Positions 55,000 through 64,000 of a stretch of 64,000 nucleotides of DNA are shown one piece after another. Every line of letters starts with the position of its first letter. The first letter of the stretch is position 1. Made by a program: the position numbers and the translations under genes. This DNA is from Dipteronia dyeriana (Eukaryota; Streptophyta; Magnoliopsida; Sapindales; Sapindaceae), in assembly GCA_032871835.1 (NCBI GenBank), contig CM065297.1, positions 91,657,052 to 91,721,051 of the forward strand, read 5' to 3'. The notes below the pieces were generated by a model. The model searched no databases and was not told the origin of the DNA. It saw only the letters and a program-made list of their open reading frames with translations.

Positions 55000-55535
55000 C
55001 ATGAAAGATTGGGCCACATGAATTATAAAGATTTAAAGAATCTTGAGAAATATAACATTGTTAGAGGTCTTCCTAGTCTTGGTAAAAATCTTGATGGTGT
55101 TTGTGAACCATGTCAATTAGGTAAACAAACCAAAGTGTCTCATAAAAAGAACACTAATTTTGCTACCAAGAAGCAATTAGAACTTTTGCATATTGACATA
55201 ACGGGACCAATCCAAATCGAAAGCATAAATGGTAAAAAATACATTTTTGTATGTGTTGATGATTTTTCTCGGTTTGCTTGGGTATATTTTCTTAGAGACA
55301 AGACCGAAACTTTTGGTTACTTTAAGTAGTTTTGCAATCAAGTTCAAAATGAAAAAGGTCTTGGATCAAGAAAATATGTCGCATTAGTAGTGATCATGGG
55401 AATGAATTTGAAAATGCTAGATTTAGTGAGTTTTGTGATGATTATGGGATTTCACATGAGTTCTCGGCTCTTATAACTCCTCAACAAAATGGTATTGTTG
55501 AGAGGAATGGGCAGAAAACATTGATGATCGTAAAA
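55000..55535 (+). pseudogene. Integrase of the Sirevirus-like element, truncated
   Basis: The zinc region HERLGHMNYKDL and CEPCQLGKQ leads into HIDITGPIQ (first Asp) and DDFSRFAWVYFL. After a TAG at 55327-55329 and a frame change, SSDHGNEFENARF (second Asp) and PQQNGIVERN (catalytic Glu) follow. About 10 codons later the sequence jumps into RNase H, so the C-terminal integrase and all of RT are deleted. Confidence 0.9.
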
Positions 55536-55539
55536 GCAT

Positions 55540-55951
55540 ATTGGGCGGTTGCTATTACTTGGGGGAATAATTTGGTTGCTTGGCAAAGCAAGAAGTAAAA
55601 TTCTGTATCTCTTTCTTCATCTGAGCTGAGTATACTGCAGCCGGAAGTTCTTGCACACAAATTCTATGGATGAAACAAATTCTCAAGGATTATAAGATTG
55701 ATCAAGGTAAAATGACTCTCTATTGTGATAATATGAGTGCCATTAACATCTCAAAAAATCCGGTTCAACACTCACGCACAAAGCATATAGACATTAGGCA
55801 TCATTTCATTAGAGAACTTGTTGAACATTCAATAGTAACTCTTGAACATATGCCTACTCAAAATCAACTTGCGGACTTGTTCATAAAGCCCTTGGACAAA
55901 GAGAGATTTGTATCTCTTAGAAGATCCATTGGCATGATTTGTGTTGATTAA
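55540..55951 (+). pseudogene. RNase H remnant of the Sirevirus-like element
   Basis: It starts abruptly in the RNase H core (NLVAWQSKK, then NSVSLSSSE), with a stop near 55598 and a frame change near 55640. It then continues open as MKQILKDYKI, LYCDNMSAINISKNPVQHSR, KHIDIRHHFIREL and ADLFIKPLD. It ends at 55949-55951. It lacks the first catalytic strand. Confidence 0.9.
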
Positions 55952-57430
55952 TGCTTGTGTGTGGTTATGAGTGGCTTAATAAGCAAAAAATATATTGTAT
56001 ATCTATTTCTTTGAGAGCTACTCATGTGAGAAGTAATGATCTTGATAAAATAGCTTTTATTGCTTCTAGATCATGCACTTAAGTCTTTATAAATCTTGTT
56101 TTTTTTTAAAGTGCACAAATGCTTCTCTTATATGTCTAATTTTGAGTAATTGAGTTTGAAAGCATATAGATTATAGATGCATCTTGAAGTTCATTGTCTA
56201 GTACATGATAGATGACCTATGGTTAGTATCCATTTTGCTTCGGCATCTACATAGAACTCAACGAGCACCTTTATGGAAAGGGCTACACACCTCAGTTGTG
56301 AAGCCGCCCAATGTAGGAAAGGGATACACCATTGTGATGAGTGAAAGCCATCATGAAGAGTATATGTTTATGATATAAAAATCAAAGAAGTGCTGAAAAA
56401 GAATCATTAAAAACAAAAACCTTTGATTCAAAGCCTAAAAAGAAATTGAGGAAGGCTTAAAATGGAGTATAGTTGAAAATTGTGATTGCTCGGGTTGAAA
56501 AACAGAAATGGGATGTCGAGCCACATGCACACACACGCTCATATGTTGAAATCTATTCTCTTTAAAGCAAAAATCCGGATGATAATCGGTTTGACCTTGA
56601 TTTGAAAATCTTTAGATGGATAGGTGTTGAAGTGATTTGCATGTTGATATCACAATCACTCCTTTTATATATGTTAGAAGCTTTTTCACACACACACATT
56701 TTTGCTTAATGTGCTTGATTCATTAGCAATGAGATATTATTTTTGAGAGAATAATGAAAATCTTTGATTCTCTTATTGTTTTTGAAAAATAATGGTTTAC
56801 TATCTTTTATTCCTTGAAATGTGTGATTGTGTGATTCCCTTGTGAACAAGTTTACTTGCTTATTAATATGTGGAGCATATGTTAAGGGGGAGCTTAGTTT
56901 GTTTAATTTAGTTCTCTATACTACTTGTTTGCTCACTATCTCATGATTTTATTATGCATCCCTTATAACCTTGTAGGTATTTTCAATTGGCATCTATCTC
57001 TCTCTCTCTCTATGTTGTGTAATATGTTTTTGTCTATTCCTAGCCAAAAAGGGGGAGAAAGTGTTTTCCTCACCATGTTACTTACTTTTGATATAAAAGG
57101 GGAGACAATTCATTAAGGGGGAGAAATCTTGTCTTAAGTGGGAGAAAAACTCTTGTTTGCATGAAATAAGAAGAGATAAGGGAATTTTTGTTTTGTTTCG
57201 TATATTGTTTGTTTATCTCACCTATTTCTTTGTAGAAGATTTCTTTTGGTTGTTCTTGTCTCACGGGTGCTTTGAATGTGTGAAGATATTCTTGAAGATT
57301 CTTAAAGACATGTTAGTCTAGGAATATCTCTTTGTAATGTGAGGATGTGAGAATCCAATCAACATTGATTATGAGTGATCATTGTATGGTGAGGTAGAGG
57401 TTTTGTCATGGAATAGCCAAAGGGGGGGAT
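55952..57430 (+). other. 3' region with repeated polypurine motifs
   Basis: No envelope-like gene and no sustained frame. Several GGGGGAG-type purine tracts lead up to the LTR (TTAAGGGGGAGC near 56882, AAAAAGGGGGAGAAAG near 57046, TTAAGGGGGAGAAAT near 57114, GTGGGAGAAAAAC near 57138). The final tract CAAAGGGGGGGAT ends at 57430. A (CT)n microsatellite lies at about 56997-57011. Confidence 0.75.
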
Positions 57431-59599
57431 TGTTAGGTTTTAGATTTGTGTTAGCTTGATTCCATAACAAAACTTCATTACTTTGTAATGCTTAGTTGCT
57501 TAAGTGGTTCATGACGATAAGAGCTTCAAGGAAGAAAAACAACTTCTAATGATGCAAAGTTCATCTTCAAGAGGATTGGTACTATTCTTGGATGCTAAGG
57601 TATCGAGATTTTTCTTCCTCTTGCAAGGCGTAAGCGCACACACACACAATTTATTCATATGTGTCCCTGCTTAGTTGTATATCATTAAATGTGCACACAC
57701 ACAATTCATACATTTGTGTATCTGCATCATAGTGCATCATTTGGTATAAATCATTCACACACTTGAAGTTGAATGCTCATGCATTGGTATGAAAGTAACA
57801 TGTTTTGGAAAATTCATGATTGGAGACTGTCTCTATGTAGTTTGCATTCTTGTGTGAAATGTATTTGTTTGTTTATATGTTTGTATAACATGGATCTTGA
57901 ACTTGGTTTTAGTCTTAGATTGTTCATGATTGAGTTCCGGTCATTTCAGTTACTCATACTATTGATTTCGAGTTCTAAGTCAAAAGATACTACACTTTAA
58001 ACTCATATTGCATACATTATCTTTATCTTCATATATCGAGTCGAATTCTTATTTTCTAGGTTGAGTATCTTAAATGTACATGTCCATAAGGGATTCCTGG
58101 TTCGTAATCTTCAAACGGATTTGAATTCGGAGTTCGGAGGCCAAAGAACGTTCGAAGAAAGCAAGAGGAGCGCAAGGGAAGAGGTGCGATGGCACAAGCC
58201 ATCACTTGGCACCTTCCCGAGATGGCGCGTGGCCATCTCGACCCCAAAGCCTTGCTGCCCCGAGATGCCCACGTGCCATCTCGGGGAGGCACTAAGGCAT
58301 GAGGGAAAAATGGTCTTTTGGTTGTTCTCTCTTTAAAACCTCTCATTCCATCTCATTCGTTAGAAGTTGAGAAAAACGAAATTGAAGAACTAGTGCAGAA
58401 TTTCTCTCAACATTTTGATTTTTCGTTTTTGTGATAACTTCTTCATTTCTACTCTGAATCACTTGATTCAAAAACCAATTTTGAGTGTCTTGAAGATTTA
58501 TACAAACCTCAAGCATTTCTATAACCAAAGGATGTCTAGATGTTTTGTAGTGATCAGATCTTCAGTTCGTGATTTTCATCCTTGTTGGTAAAATCATCTT
58601 CTTCTTAGATCTTCTTCTTAGATCTTCTTATTGATTGATGTCATTTGATTACGAACATGACTAGGATGATTTTTATATCATTTTATGGTTTGTTGAATTG
58701 ATTTTTGAGTTTAGCTAGATTTGTGATAAATTGAATGATTTGTGCTAAACTTGATAAACATGAAATTACTTCTAGAAATCTTTTGCTCTTATGCTTTATT
58801 GACTATTTCTAGATCTAATTTCGTTTTTTAAGAACTAGGTTGTGTTTCAATTGGTGTCTATATCTTCATATCTATGTTCTTAGTTGATAACATGCTTAGG
58901 TTGTTTAGATACATTTGTGATTGCTCTTTGAAAGTGTAATCTAGCAATCTAGTTGCATGTCCATAGAATTTGTTGATCATCATTTTCTATGTTGAGTGCT
59001 TGTTTGCGCTTTGCATTCATGATCACTTAGATGCCTTGTGAAGAGGTATGAAGTCTCATATCTTAGAGTGATTCTTTGATTTGAGCAATTGGAAGTCGGG
59101 GAGGACTTGGATAGCTAAGCAAGTGGAAGTCTCAACAATAGGTGTTAGACCTCGGATTGTTGAGCAAGGAAATCTCAACTAGAGTCGGGAGGACTCGGAT
59201 AGTTGAGCAAGCAGTCTTGCCTAGGGTCGGGAGGATCCGGATAGGTGAGCAAGGAATCTTTCTAGAGACAGAAGATCTTGGATAGAAAGTCGGCTGAGTA
59301 GATTACTAGGTTCATTGGTAGAGTAAGAGTGATAGCTTGGAGAGCATGTGTTGATTGCTTGAGTGTGTAACTCTTATTTGAAATGGTGGATTTGCTTTCG
59401 CCGGTGGTTGTGGTATCAACCTGTGGATGTTTCCTCTTCGGAGGTTTACCACGTAAATATTGTGTCATTGTTTGCAATTTTCACTAAGCATTATTAAAAA
59501 TGCATTGTTTTTAAATGAAGACAAAAATTGGAGCATATACCTATTCACCCCCCCCCCCCCCTGCGTATATTTACACTATAAAGATAAAGGAAAATTTCA
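57431..59599 (+). repeat. 3' LTR of the Sirevirus-like element
   Basis: 2169 bp, same structure as the 5' LTR. Palindromes are at about 58188-58285, the minisatellite at 59085-59280 and a run of 14 C at 59548-59561. The duplication AAAGA follows (59600-59604). Confidence 0.95.
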
Positions 59600-59604
59600 A
59601 AAGA

Positions 59605-60916
59605 TGTGTTCGCCTGGAGTCATGAAGACATGGTAGGGATAGATGCCCGAGTAATATCACATTATCTTGTGGTGGACCCGAATGCAAAACCAATAATACA
59701 AAAAAGAAGATCATTCAACCTCGAAAGAAGTCGGGAAATCAAGTAGGAAATGGAGAAGTTACTCACTGTAGGGTCGATCAGAGAAATTAGCTACCCTCAG
59801 TGGGTAGCCAATGTGGTTCTCGTCTAGAAGAAAAATGGCCAGTGGAGAATGTGTGTGGACTTCATGGAACTGAAGAAGGCTTGCTCAAAAGACATTTTTC
59901 CTCTTCCAAGGATAGATCAACCGCTCGATGCTACATCTAGCCATGAATTACTTAGTCTCATGGACGCTTACTCGGAATACAACCAAATCTGGATGAATAA
60001 GGCTGATGAGGAAAAAACAGCATTCACAACCGATCAAGGCTTATACTGTTACACAGTAATGCCTTTCGGGCTAAAAAATGCAGGGGCAACATACCAAAGA
60101 TTGGTCAACAGAATCTTCGCACGTCAAATAGGAAGAAACATGGAAGTATACATTGTTGACATGCTAACCAAGAGCATCTCGGCAGATGGGCACGCTTCAG
60201 ACCTACGGGAAACATTTGATGTCTTGAGGAGATATCTGATGAAGTTGAATCCGAACAATTGCCTGTTTGGAGTTCCTTCAGGAAGGTTCCTGGGTTTCCA
60301 AGTTCACCAGAGGGGAATCAAAGTGAACCCTGAGAAGATCCAAGCCTTTCAAAAAATGACTTCGCCAAGGACGCTAAAAGAAGTGCAACGCTTGACAGGA
60401 TGCTTAGCTTCCTTGAGCATATTTATTTCAAAGGCCATAGATAGATGTGCCCCCTTTTTTAAGTATTTGAAAAAGGAAAAAGGGCTCGAATGGAACGAAG
60501 AATGCGAGAAGGCGTTCCTAAAAATCGAAGAGTACTTAGGGCAGACTCTCATTCTTTCAAAACCTAAAATGGGAGAAACACTCCACTTGTACTTATCAAT
60601 TACGGAATTAGCTGCAAGCTCGGTTCTAGTCAGAATAGAAGATGGGGTACAGAGGCCAGTATACTACACCAGCAAGGCCCTTCTTCCAGCTGAAATCAGG
60701 TATTCACAGGTAGAAAAAATGGCCCTAGCATTGGTTTCAGCAGCAAGGAAACTGAGGCCATACTTGCAGGCACATACAATTCAGATTCTCATCGATTGCC
60801 CACTTAAGCAAATCTTACAGAAACCAAAGATCTCGGGAAGATTAACTAAATAGGCAATCAAGCTGAGTGAATTCGATATTCAATACGTCCCCAGGACATC
60901 TCTCAAAGGCCAAACA
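59605..60916 (+). pseudogene. T2 reverse transcriptase and first RNase H
   Basis: It resumes the gypsy RT directly after the insertion (FAWSHEDMVG, then RRSFNLERS). Stops lie near 59742 and 59824. It is then open for 334 codons (59849-60853) with WRMCVDFMELKKAC, LMDAYSEYNQI, MPFGLKNAGATYQRL and MEVYIVDMLTKS, where the catalytic YIDD has become YIVD. The RNase H part has PVYYTSKALL and LIDCPLKQIL. Loss of the first active-site Asp should abolish polymerase activity. Confidence 0.92.
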
Positions 60917-61453
60917 GTGGCAGATTTCATAGCAGAATTCACAGAACCAAACCTGAAAGCAAAAAAGATATTGGGCAAGAGTCTCTTGTGGAAATTATAT
61001 GTCGATGGTTCCTCGAACACTCATGGCAGCGAGGCAGGGATCGTAGTATGCACCCCGGAAGGAGATGATGTTGAATATGCCATGAGATTCAAATTCAAAG
61101 CAATAAATAATCAAGACGAGTACAAGACGCTACTAGCTGGACTTAGAGTATGCATAGCCCTCGTAGCAGATGAGGTCGAGATATTCAGTGACTCGCAGGT
61201 AATTGTCAACCAAGTCTTGGACGAATACCAAGCTAGAGATGAAAGTATGATAGCTTATTGTGGCATAACAAAACAACTTCTTCAAAAATTCAAAGAATAT
61301 AGGATTGTCCAGATTCCTAGGGAAGAGAATGAAAATGTAGACGCTTTGTCCAAATTAGCATCAGCGACAACTATAATCAGGCCAAAAACTATTCTGGTCG
61401 CACATCTCCTCAGACCAAGTATAGTTGAGCCGAAAAACTTTGAAATATCATAA
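60917..61453 (+). pseudogene. T2 second RNase H-like domain
   Basis: Open for 178 codons. LYVDGSSNTHGSEAG carries the first catalytic Asp, RFKFKAINNQDEYKTL the Glu region, IFSDSQVIVNQV the second Asp, and PREENENVDALSKLAS the last Asp. All four acidic positions look present, so this is the best-preserved copy of the domain in the window. It belongs to the T2 polyprotein, after the stop at 60851-60853. Confidence 0.85.
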
Positions 61454-62690
61454 ATCCAAACATCGTCAAACGGTTGGATGACCCAGCTAAAAAGGTACCT
61501 AAAAGAAGGTGTGCTCCCAGAAGATCCCTTAGAAGCCAAACGCATCAGATACTAGTCAGCAAGATACACATTGATTGGAGGAGAACTATACAGAAAGGGG
61601 TTTTTCCGAACACTCCAAAAATGTGTATCATAGGAAGATGCATGTCGGATACCATAGGAAATCCACGGTGGAGTATGCGGAAACCATACTGGGGGCAAAA
61701 GTTTGGCACACAATGTACTCAGGCAAGGGTATTATTGGCTCTCTTTGTTCACGGACGCATGGCGATGTTCAGAAAGCTGCAATGCATGCCAAAGGATCGC
61801 CAACGTTATTCAACAACCCTCTGAACTACTTAGAAGCCTCACATCCCCATGGCCATTTGCCATGTGCGGCCTAGACTTAATTGGCCCAATACCGGTAGGG
61901 ACATGGGGTGGAGCAAAGCATGCGATTGTAGCCGTTGATTATTTCACAAAATGGGTAGAAGCCGAAGCATTGGTACACATCACAGAAGAAAATACCACAA
62001 ACTTTGTGAAGAAAAATATACTCTACAGATTTGGAGTCCCGAGCACTATCATCACTAACAACGGCACCTAGTTCGATAATCTAAAATTCAGACAGTTGTG
62101 CAATGAGTACCAAATTGCCTATTACTACTCCACACATGCCCGCCCTCAAACGAATGGGCAAGCTGAAGCAGTAAACAAAATTATCAAGCACACACTCAAA
62201 GCAAAGCTAGATGCCAAGAAAGGAAGTTGGGTTGAAAAACTTCCTGAGGTATTATGGGCATATCGGACGACAACAAAGACTTCTACATGAGAGATTTCAC
62301 TCACTTTGGCATTTGAAACATAAGTTGTTATCCCCGTAGAAACATCATACGCGTCACCTAGGGTGAGGCTGTACGATGAGGATCAAAATGTTAATATGTT
62401 GTTACAAAGTCTATATGAGCTAGAAGAGAAAAGGGAGAAATCCCGAGTATGAAATATGGCATATCAATAAAGAGTGACCCGCCACTACAACTCTCATGTT
62501 CGGATCAGGAAATTCCAATTAGGAGACCTGGTACTCAGAAAAGTGTCACTGAACACCAAAAACAAAGTTGCAGGCTCTCTGGTTGACAAATGGGAAGGCC
62601 CATACAAGATTGAAGGAGTGGCTGGTCATTGAGCATATTGGATTGCCAGACCTGATAGAGGGGTTTTACCCCGGCCATGCAATACCTAAT
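61454..62690 (+). pseudogene. T2 integrase
   Basis: Broken into frames. The zinc-region part is NVLRQGYYWLSL and SCNACQRIA (61703-61810), then the core CGLDLIGPIPVG (Asp), FTKWVEAEAL, TIITNNGT where TDNG is expected, and PQTNGQAEAVNKII (Glu). The C-terminal part has VRIRKFQLGDLVLRKVS and KWEGPYKIEG. Stops are near 61552, 62069-62071, 62288-62290, 62449 and 62630. No chromodomain is visible. Confidence 0.88.
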
Positions 62691-63239
62691 ATTTGAAGAT
62701 TTTTTATCCTTGAAATTTGTTTCTTTTAGTCAGAAAAATTTTGTTAGTCAGGATATTTTCTTAGTCTTGATATTTTATCATGGTTAATTTTACAGGTATA
62801 AATAAAGGCCTGACACGGGATTTTAGAAATCTAAGCATATGATAATAAAAACATATGAAAGACGAGCATGATAATAAGAACATGCAACAAAAGAAAATAA
62901 AATGCTCGGGACCATTAATTTGGCAAAATTCCTGAATGGGCGGAGAAGCTCGAAGGAGCACGCCAACCGAGCAAGGTCAATCGACCTTAGCCAAAAGGTA
63001 ACCCCGATACACCAGATTCCGGAAAACCTCTCGGGGCATCGTCGGGAAAAAACCTGGTGAGATGCGCAGCTGTGTTAAGCAATTTAAAAGTTTAACGATT
63101 CGGCAAACCATTGCGCAGACGAAACTAGGAGACTTCCTCGGTGATCTGCGTAAGGACTCGAACATATAATCATGGTGAGCCTTGATGTAATGTTTGGATA
63201 GCAACCGAGTATAAAGTACAATCATAAATTTGCTTACCT
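62691..63239 (+). other. T2 3' region, no gene on the element strand
   Basis: AT-rich sequence after the integrase. The minus-strand frames at 62761-62961 and 62977-63225 show no known motif and are probably chance. Confidence 0.5.
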
Positions 63240-63570
63240 ATTTCTAGATGACTCGGTTAATAATATCAGCCAGTTTAATAAGATACTTGGCACATTGCAT
63301 TAGCCTGTTTAATAAGATACTTGGCACATTGCATTAGCCAGTCTAATAAGATACTTGGCGAAACCAAGTTAAATAAAATACTCGGTGAAATTACTCAGGC
63401 AATAAATCAAGCCAGTTTAATAAGATACTCGGTATGGAGAAATAGAGTTGGCCAGTTTTATGAGATACTTGGCGTTAGAAATCGTTCGAGTAACTGAACT
63501 AAGTTAAATAAGATACTCAGTGAAGTTACTCGAGCAATAAGTCAAGCGGGCTGGATACAAAATACTTGGC
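63240..63570 (+). repeat. Tandem repeat with TTAATAAGATACTTGGC core in T2
   Basis: The core (with TTAAATAAGATACTC-type variants) recurs about nine times at spacings of roughly 30-45 bp, for example near 63269, 63308, 63346, 63371, 63417 and 63507. It lies after pol and before the antisense frame, the same place as the T1 arrays. Confidence 0.8.
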
Positions 63571-63642
63571 ATTCTGAACAAAAATATGGGATTTCATTGA
63601 TCAACTCTTACAACGCAAAATTTTGTACAAATATGCATAAGG

Positions 63643-63975
63643 CTAAGATGAGGACTTGGAGCTTTTGTCGATACTCGGGTCGGGCACCATTTCGTGCTCG
63701 TGAAGGAGACTCTTATTTGAAGGCCAGACGATTGTGTTGACCGAGTCATCCATCCATTCATTATAATCTGTTATTGGGATCAGTCCAACGTCAGGTTTTG
63801 ACCCGTCTGCATCAGCTTCCTGACTCGCGTAAAAGGTCAAAAGAGAATGCTCTAACGGGATCTCCAAGTGCATAGGATAGGGCTCTTTACCCTGACTATG
63901 ACAGTATGCCCTCCACTCCTTCATTTGAATCCGAATAGATTCTAAGGACCAATCCATGTGGTTTTTAATTGACAA
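63643..63975 (-). CDS. Antisense frame in the T2 3' region, unknown function
   Basis: Open for about 110 codons on the minus strand, opening with a TTG codon at 63975 or an ATG at 63957 and ending in a Ser/Lys tail (SSKSSS). It is acidic, with blocks MKEWRAYCHSQGKEPYPMHL and DYNEWMDDSVNTIVWP. A stop lies just upstream of 63975 in the same frame, so either this is the last exon of a spliced gene or the frame is short. Its position matches the antisense gene of T1 but the sequence is not recognisably related. No function is assigned. Confidence 0.45.
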   Translation of the reverse strand: MSIKNHMDWSLESIRIQMKEWRAYCHSQGKEPYPMHLEIPLEHSLLTFYASQEADADGSKPDVGLIPITDYNEWMDDSVNTIVWPSNKSLLHEHEMVPDPSIDKSSKSSS

Positions 63976-64000
63976 TTCTCAACTTGCCCGAGCTTTATCA

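Larger units (their letters stand above)
51226..59599 (+). mobile_element. Sirevirus-like Ty1/copia element with internal deletions
   Basis: Two long LTRs (2143 and 2169 bp, TGTTAGG...TTTCA) flank 4062 bp. AAAGA occurs on both sides (51221-51225, 59600-59604). The internal part has an initiator-Met primer site, a coiled-coil gag piece, protease, integrase, a short RNase H piece and a polypurine-rich tail. RT is absent, and the capsid part of gag seems to be missing. The long LTRs, LTR palindromes and repeated polypurine motifs are Sirevirus traits. It is non-autonomous. Confidence 0.93.
47660..64000 (+). mobile_element. Gypsy Tat-type element T2, split by a Sirevirus-like insertion; 3' end outside window
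   Basis: A second gypsy family: probable LTR, gag, protease and RT start up to 51225, then the copia insertion, then RT, RNase H, second RNase H-like domain and integrase to about 62690. A 3' region with tandem repeats and an antisense frame follows. Protein order and the double RNase H place it in the Tat lineage, but the sequence is clearly different from T1. Many stops make it defective. Confidence 0.9.

Noticed and set aside
61575..61874. Frames of 99 and 116 codons overlapping the T2 integrase start
   Set aside because: They are out-of-frame readings caused by frameshifts; the integrase zinc region is in the 61703-62071 frame.
1..64000. CRISPR arrays, prokaryotic operons, tRNA or rRNA genes
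   Set aside because: None seen. The tandem repeats are degenerate, belong to retrotransposons and lack spacer structure; the only tRNA-related sequences are retrotransposon primer sites.

Overview
The window looks like a retrotransposon-rich intergenic region of a flowering plant, probably a eudicot. It is AT-rich and carries Ty3/gypsy elements of the Tat/Ogre type, Ty1/copia elements, hAT, Mutator-like and MITE-type DNA elements, and one plant-specific host gene (an intronless G-type lectin receptor kinase). No tRNA or rRNA gene, CRISPR array or prokaryotic gene was seen. Almost everything is transposable-element DNA, and nearly every reading frame is broken.

Layout. 1-9555: right part of a gypsy element (family T1, copy T1-1, + strand): gag end, protease, RT, two RNase H domains, integrase, a tandem-repeat block, an antisense intron-containing gene, and the 3' LTR. 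9556-10855: an inverted copia-type LTR fragment. 10856-15518: a gag-only copia element (CoA) with a small coding-free LTR element (TRIM-like, 11377-13652) inside its gag. 15639-17995: a G-type lectin S-receptor-like kinase pseudogene (- strand), with a duplicated 5' end at 18318-18470 and a pentatricopeptide-repeat fragment at 18721-18900. 19405-21803: a hAT-type element with an 8-bp target duplication, itself containing a Mutator-like element. 21866-28975: a full-structure but inactivated copia element (CoB, - strand). 29232-31335: MITEs and two long-TIR elements. 31336-31732 and 38842-39208: the two halves of a hAT 5' end, split by T1-3 (31733-38836, - strand, target duplication AAATC). 39209-45510: T1-2 (+), cut off inside integrase. 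45511-47653: a Sirevirus-like LTR. 47660-64000: a second Tat-type gypsy (T2, +) whose RT is split by a complete Sirevirus-like copia element (51226-59599, target duplication AAAGA).

The most interesting unit is the antisense gene in family T1. Two copies in opposite genomic orientation (5517-7938 and 33410-36042) share a first exon of exactly 991 bp, an upstream TATA-like box, and two short introns at equivalent positions. This suggests the element carries its own spliced, oppositely transcribed gene between pol and the 3' LTR. T2 has a second, different antisense frame in the same position (63643-63975).

How the parts relate: gag, protease, RT, RNase H and integrase of each element are pieces of one replication cycle, but no copy here has a complete intact set. 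CoA, the Sirevirus-like copy and T1-3 carry large internal deletions. The receptor kinase, the only recognisable host gene of any size, carries two nonsense codons and one frameshift. All identifications come from reading motifs by eye; no database search was run.
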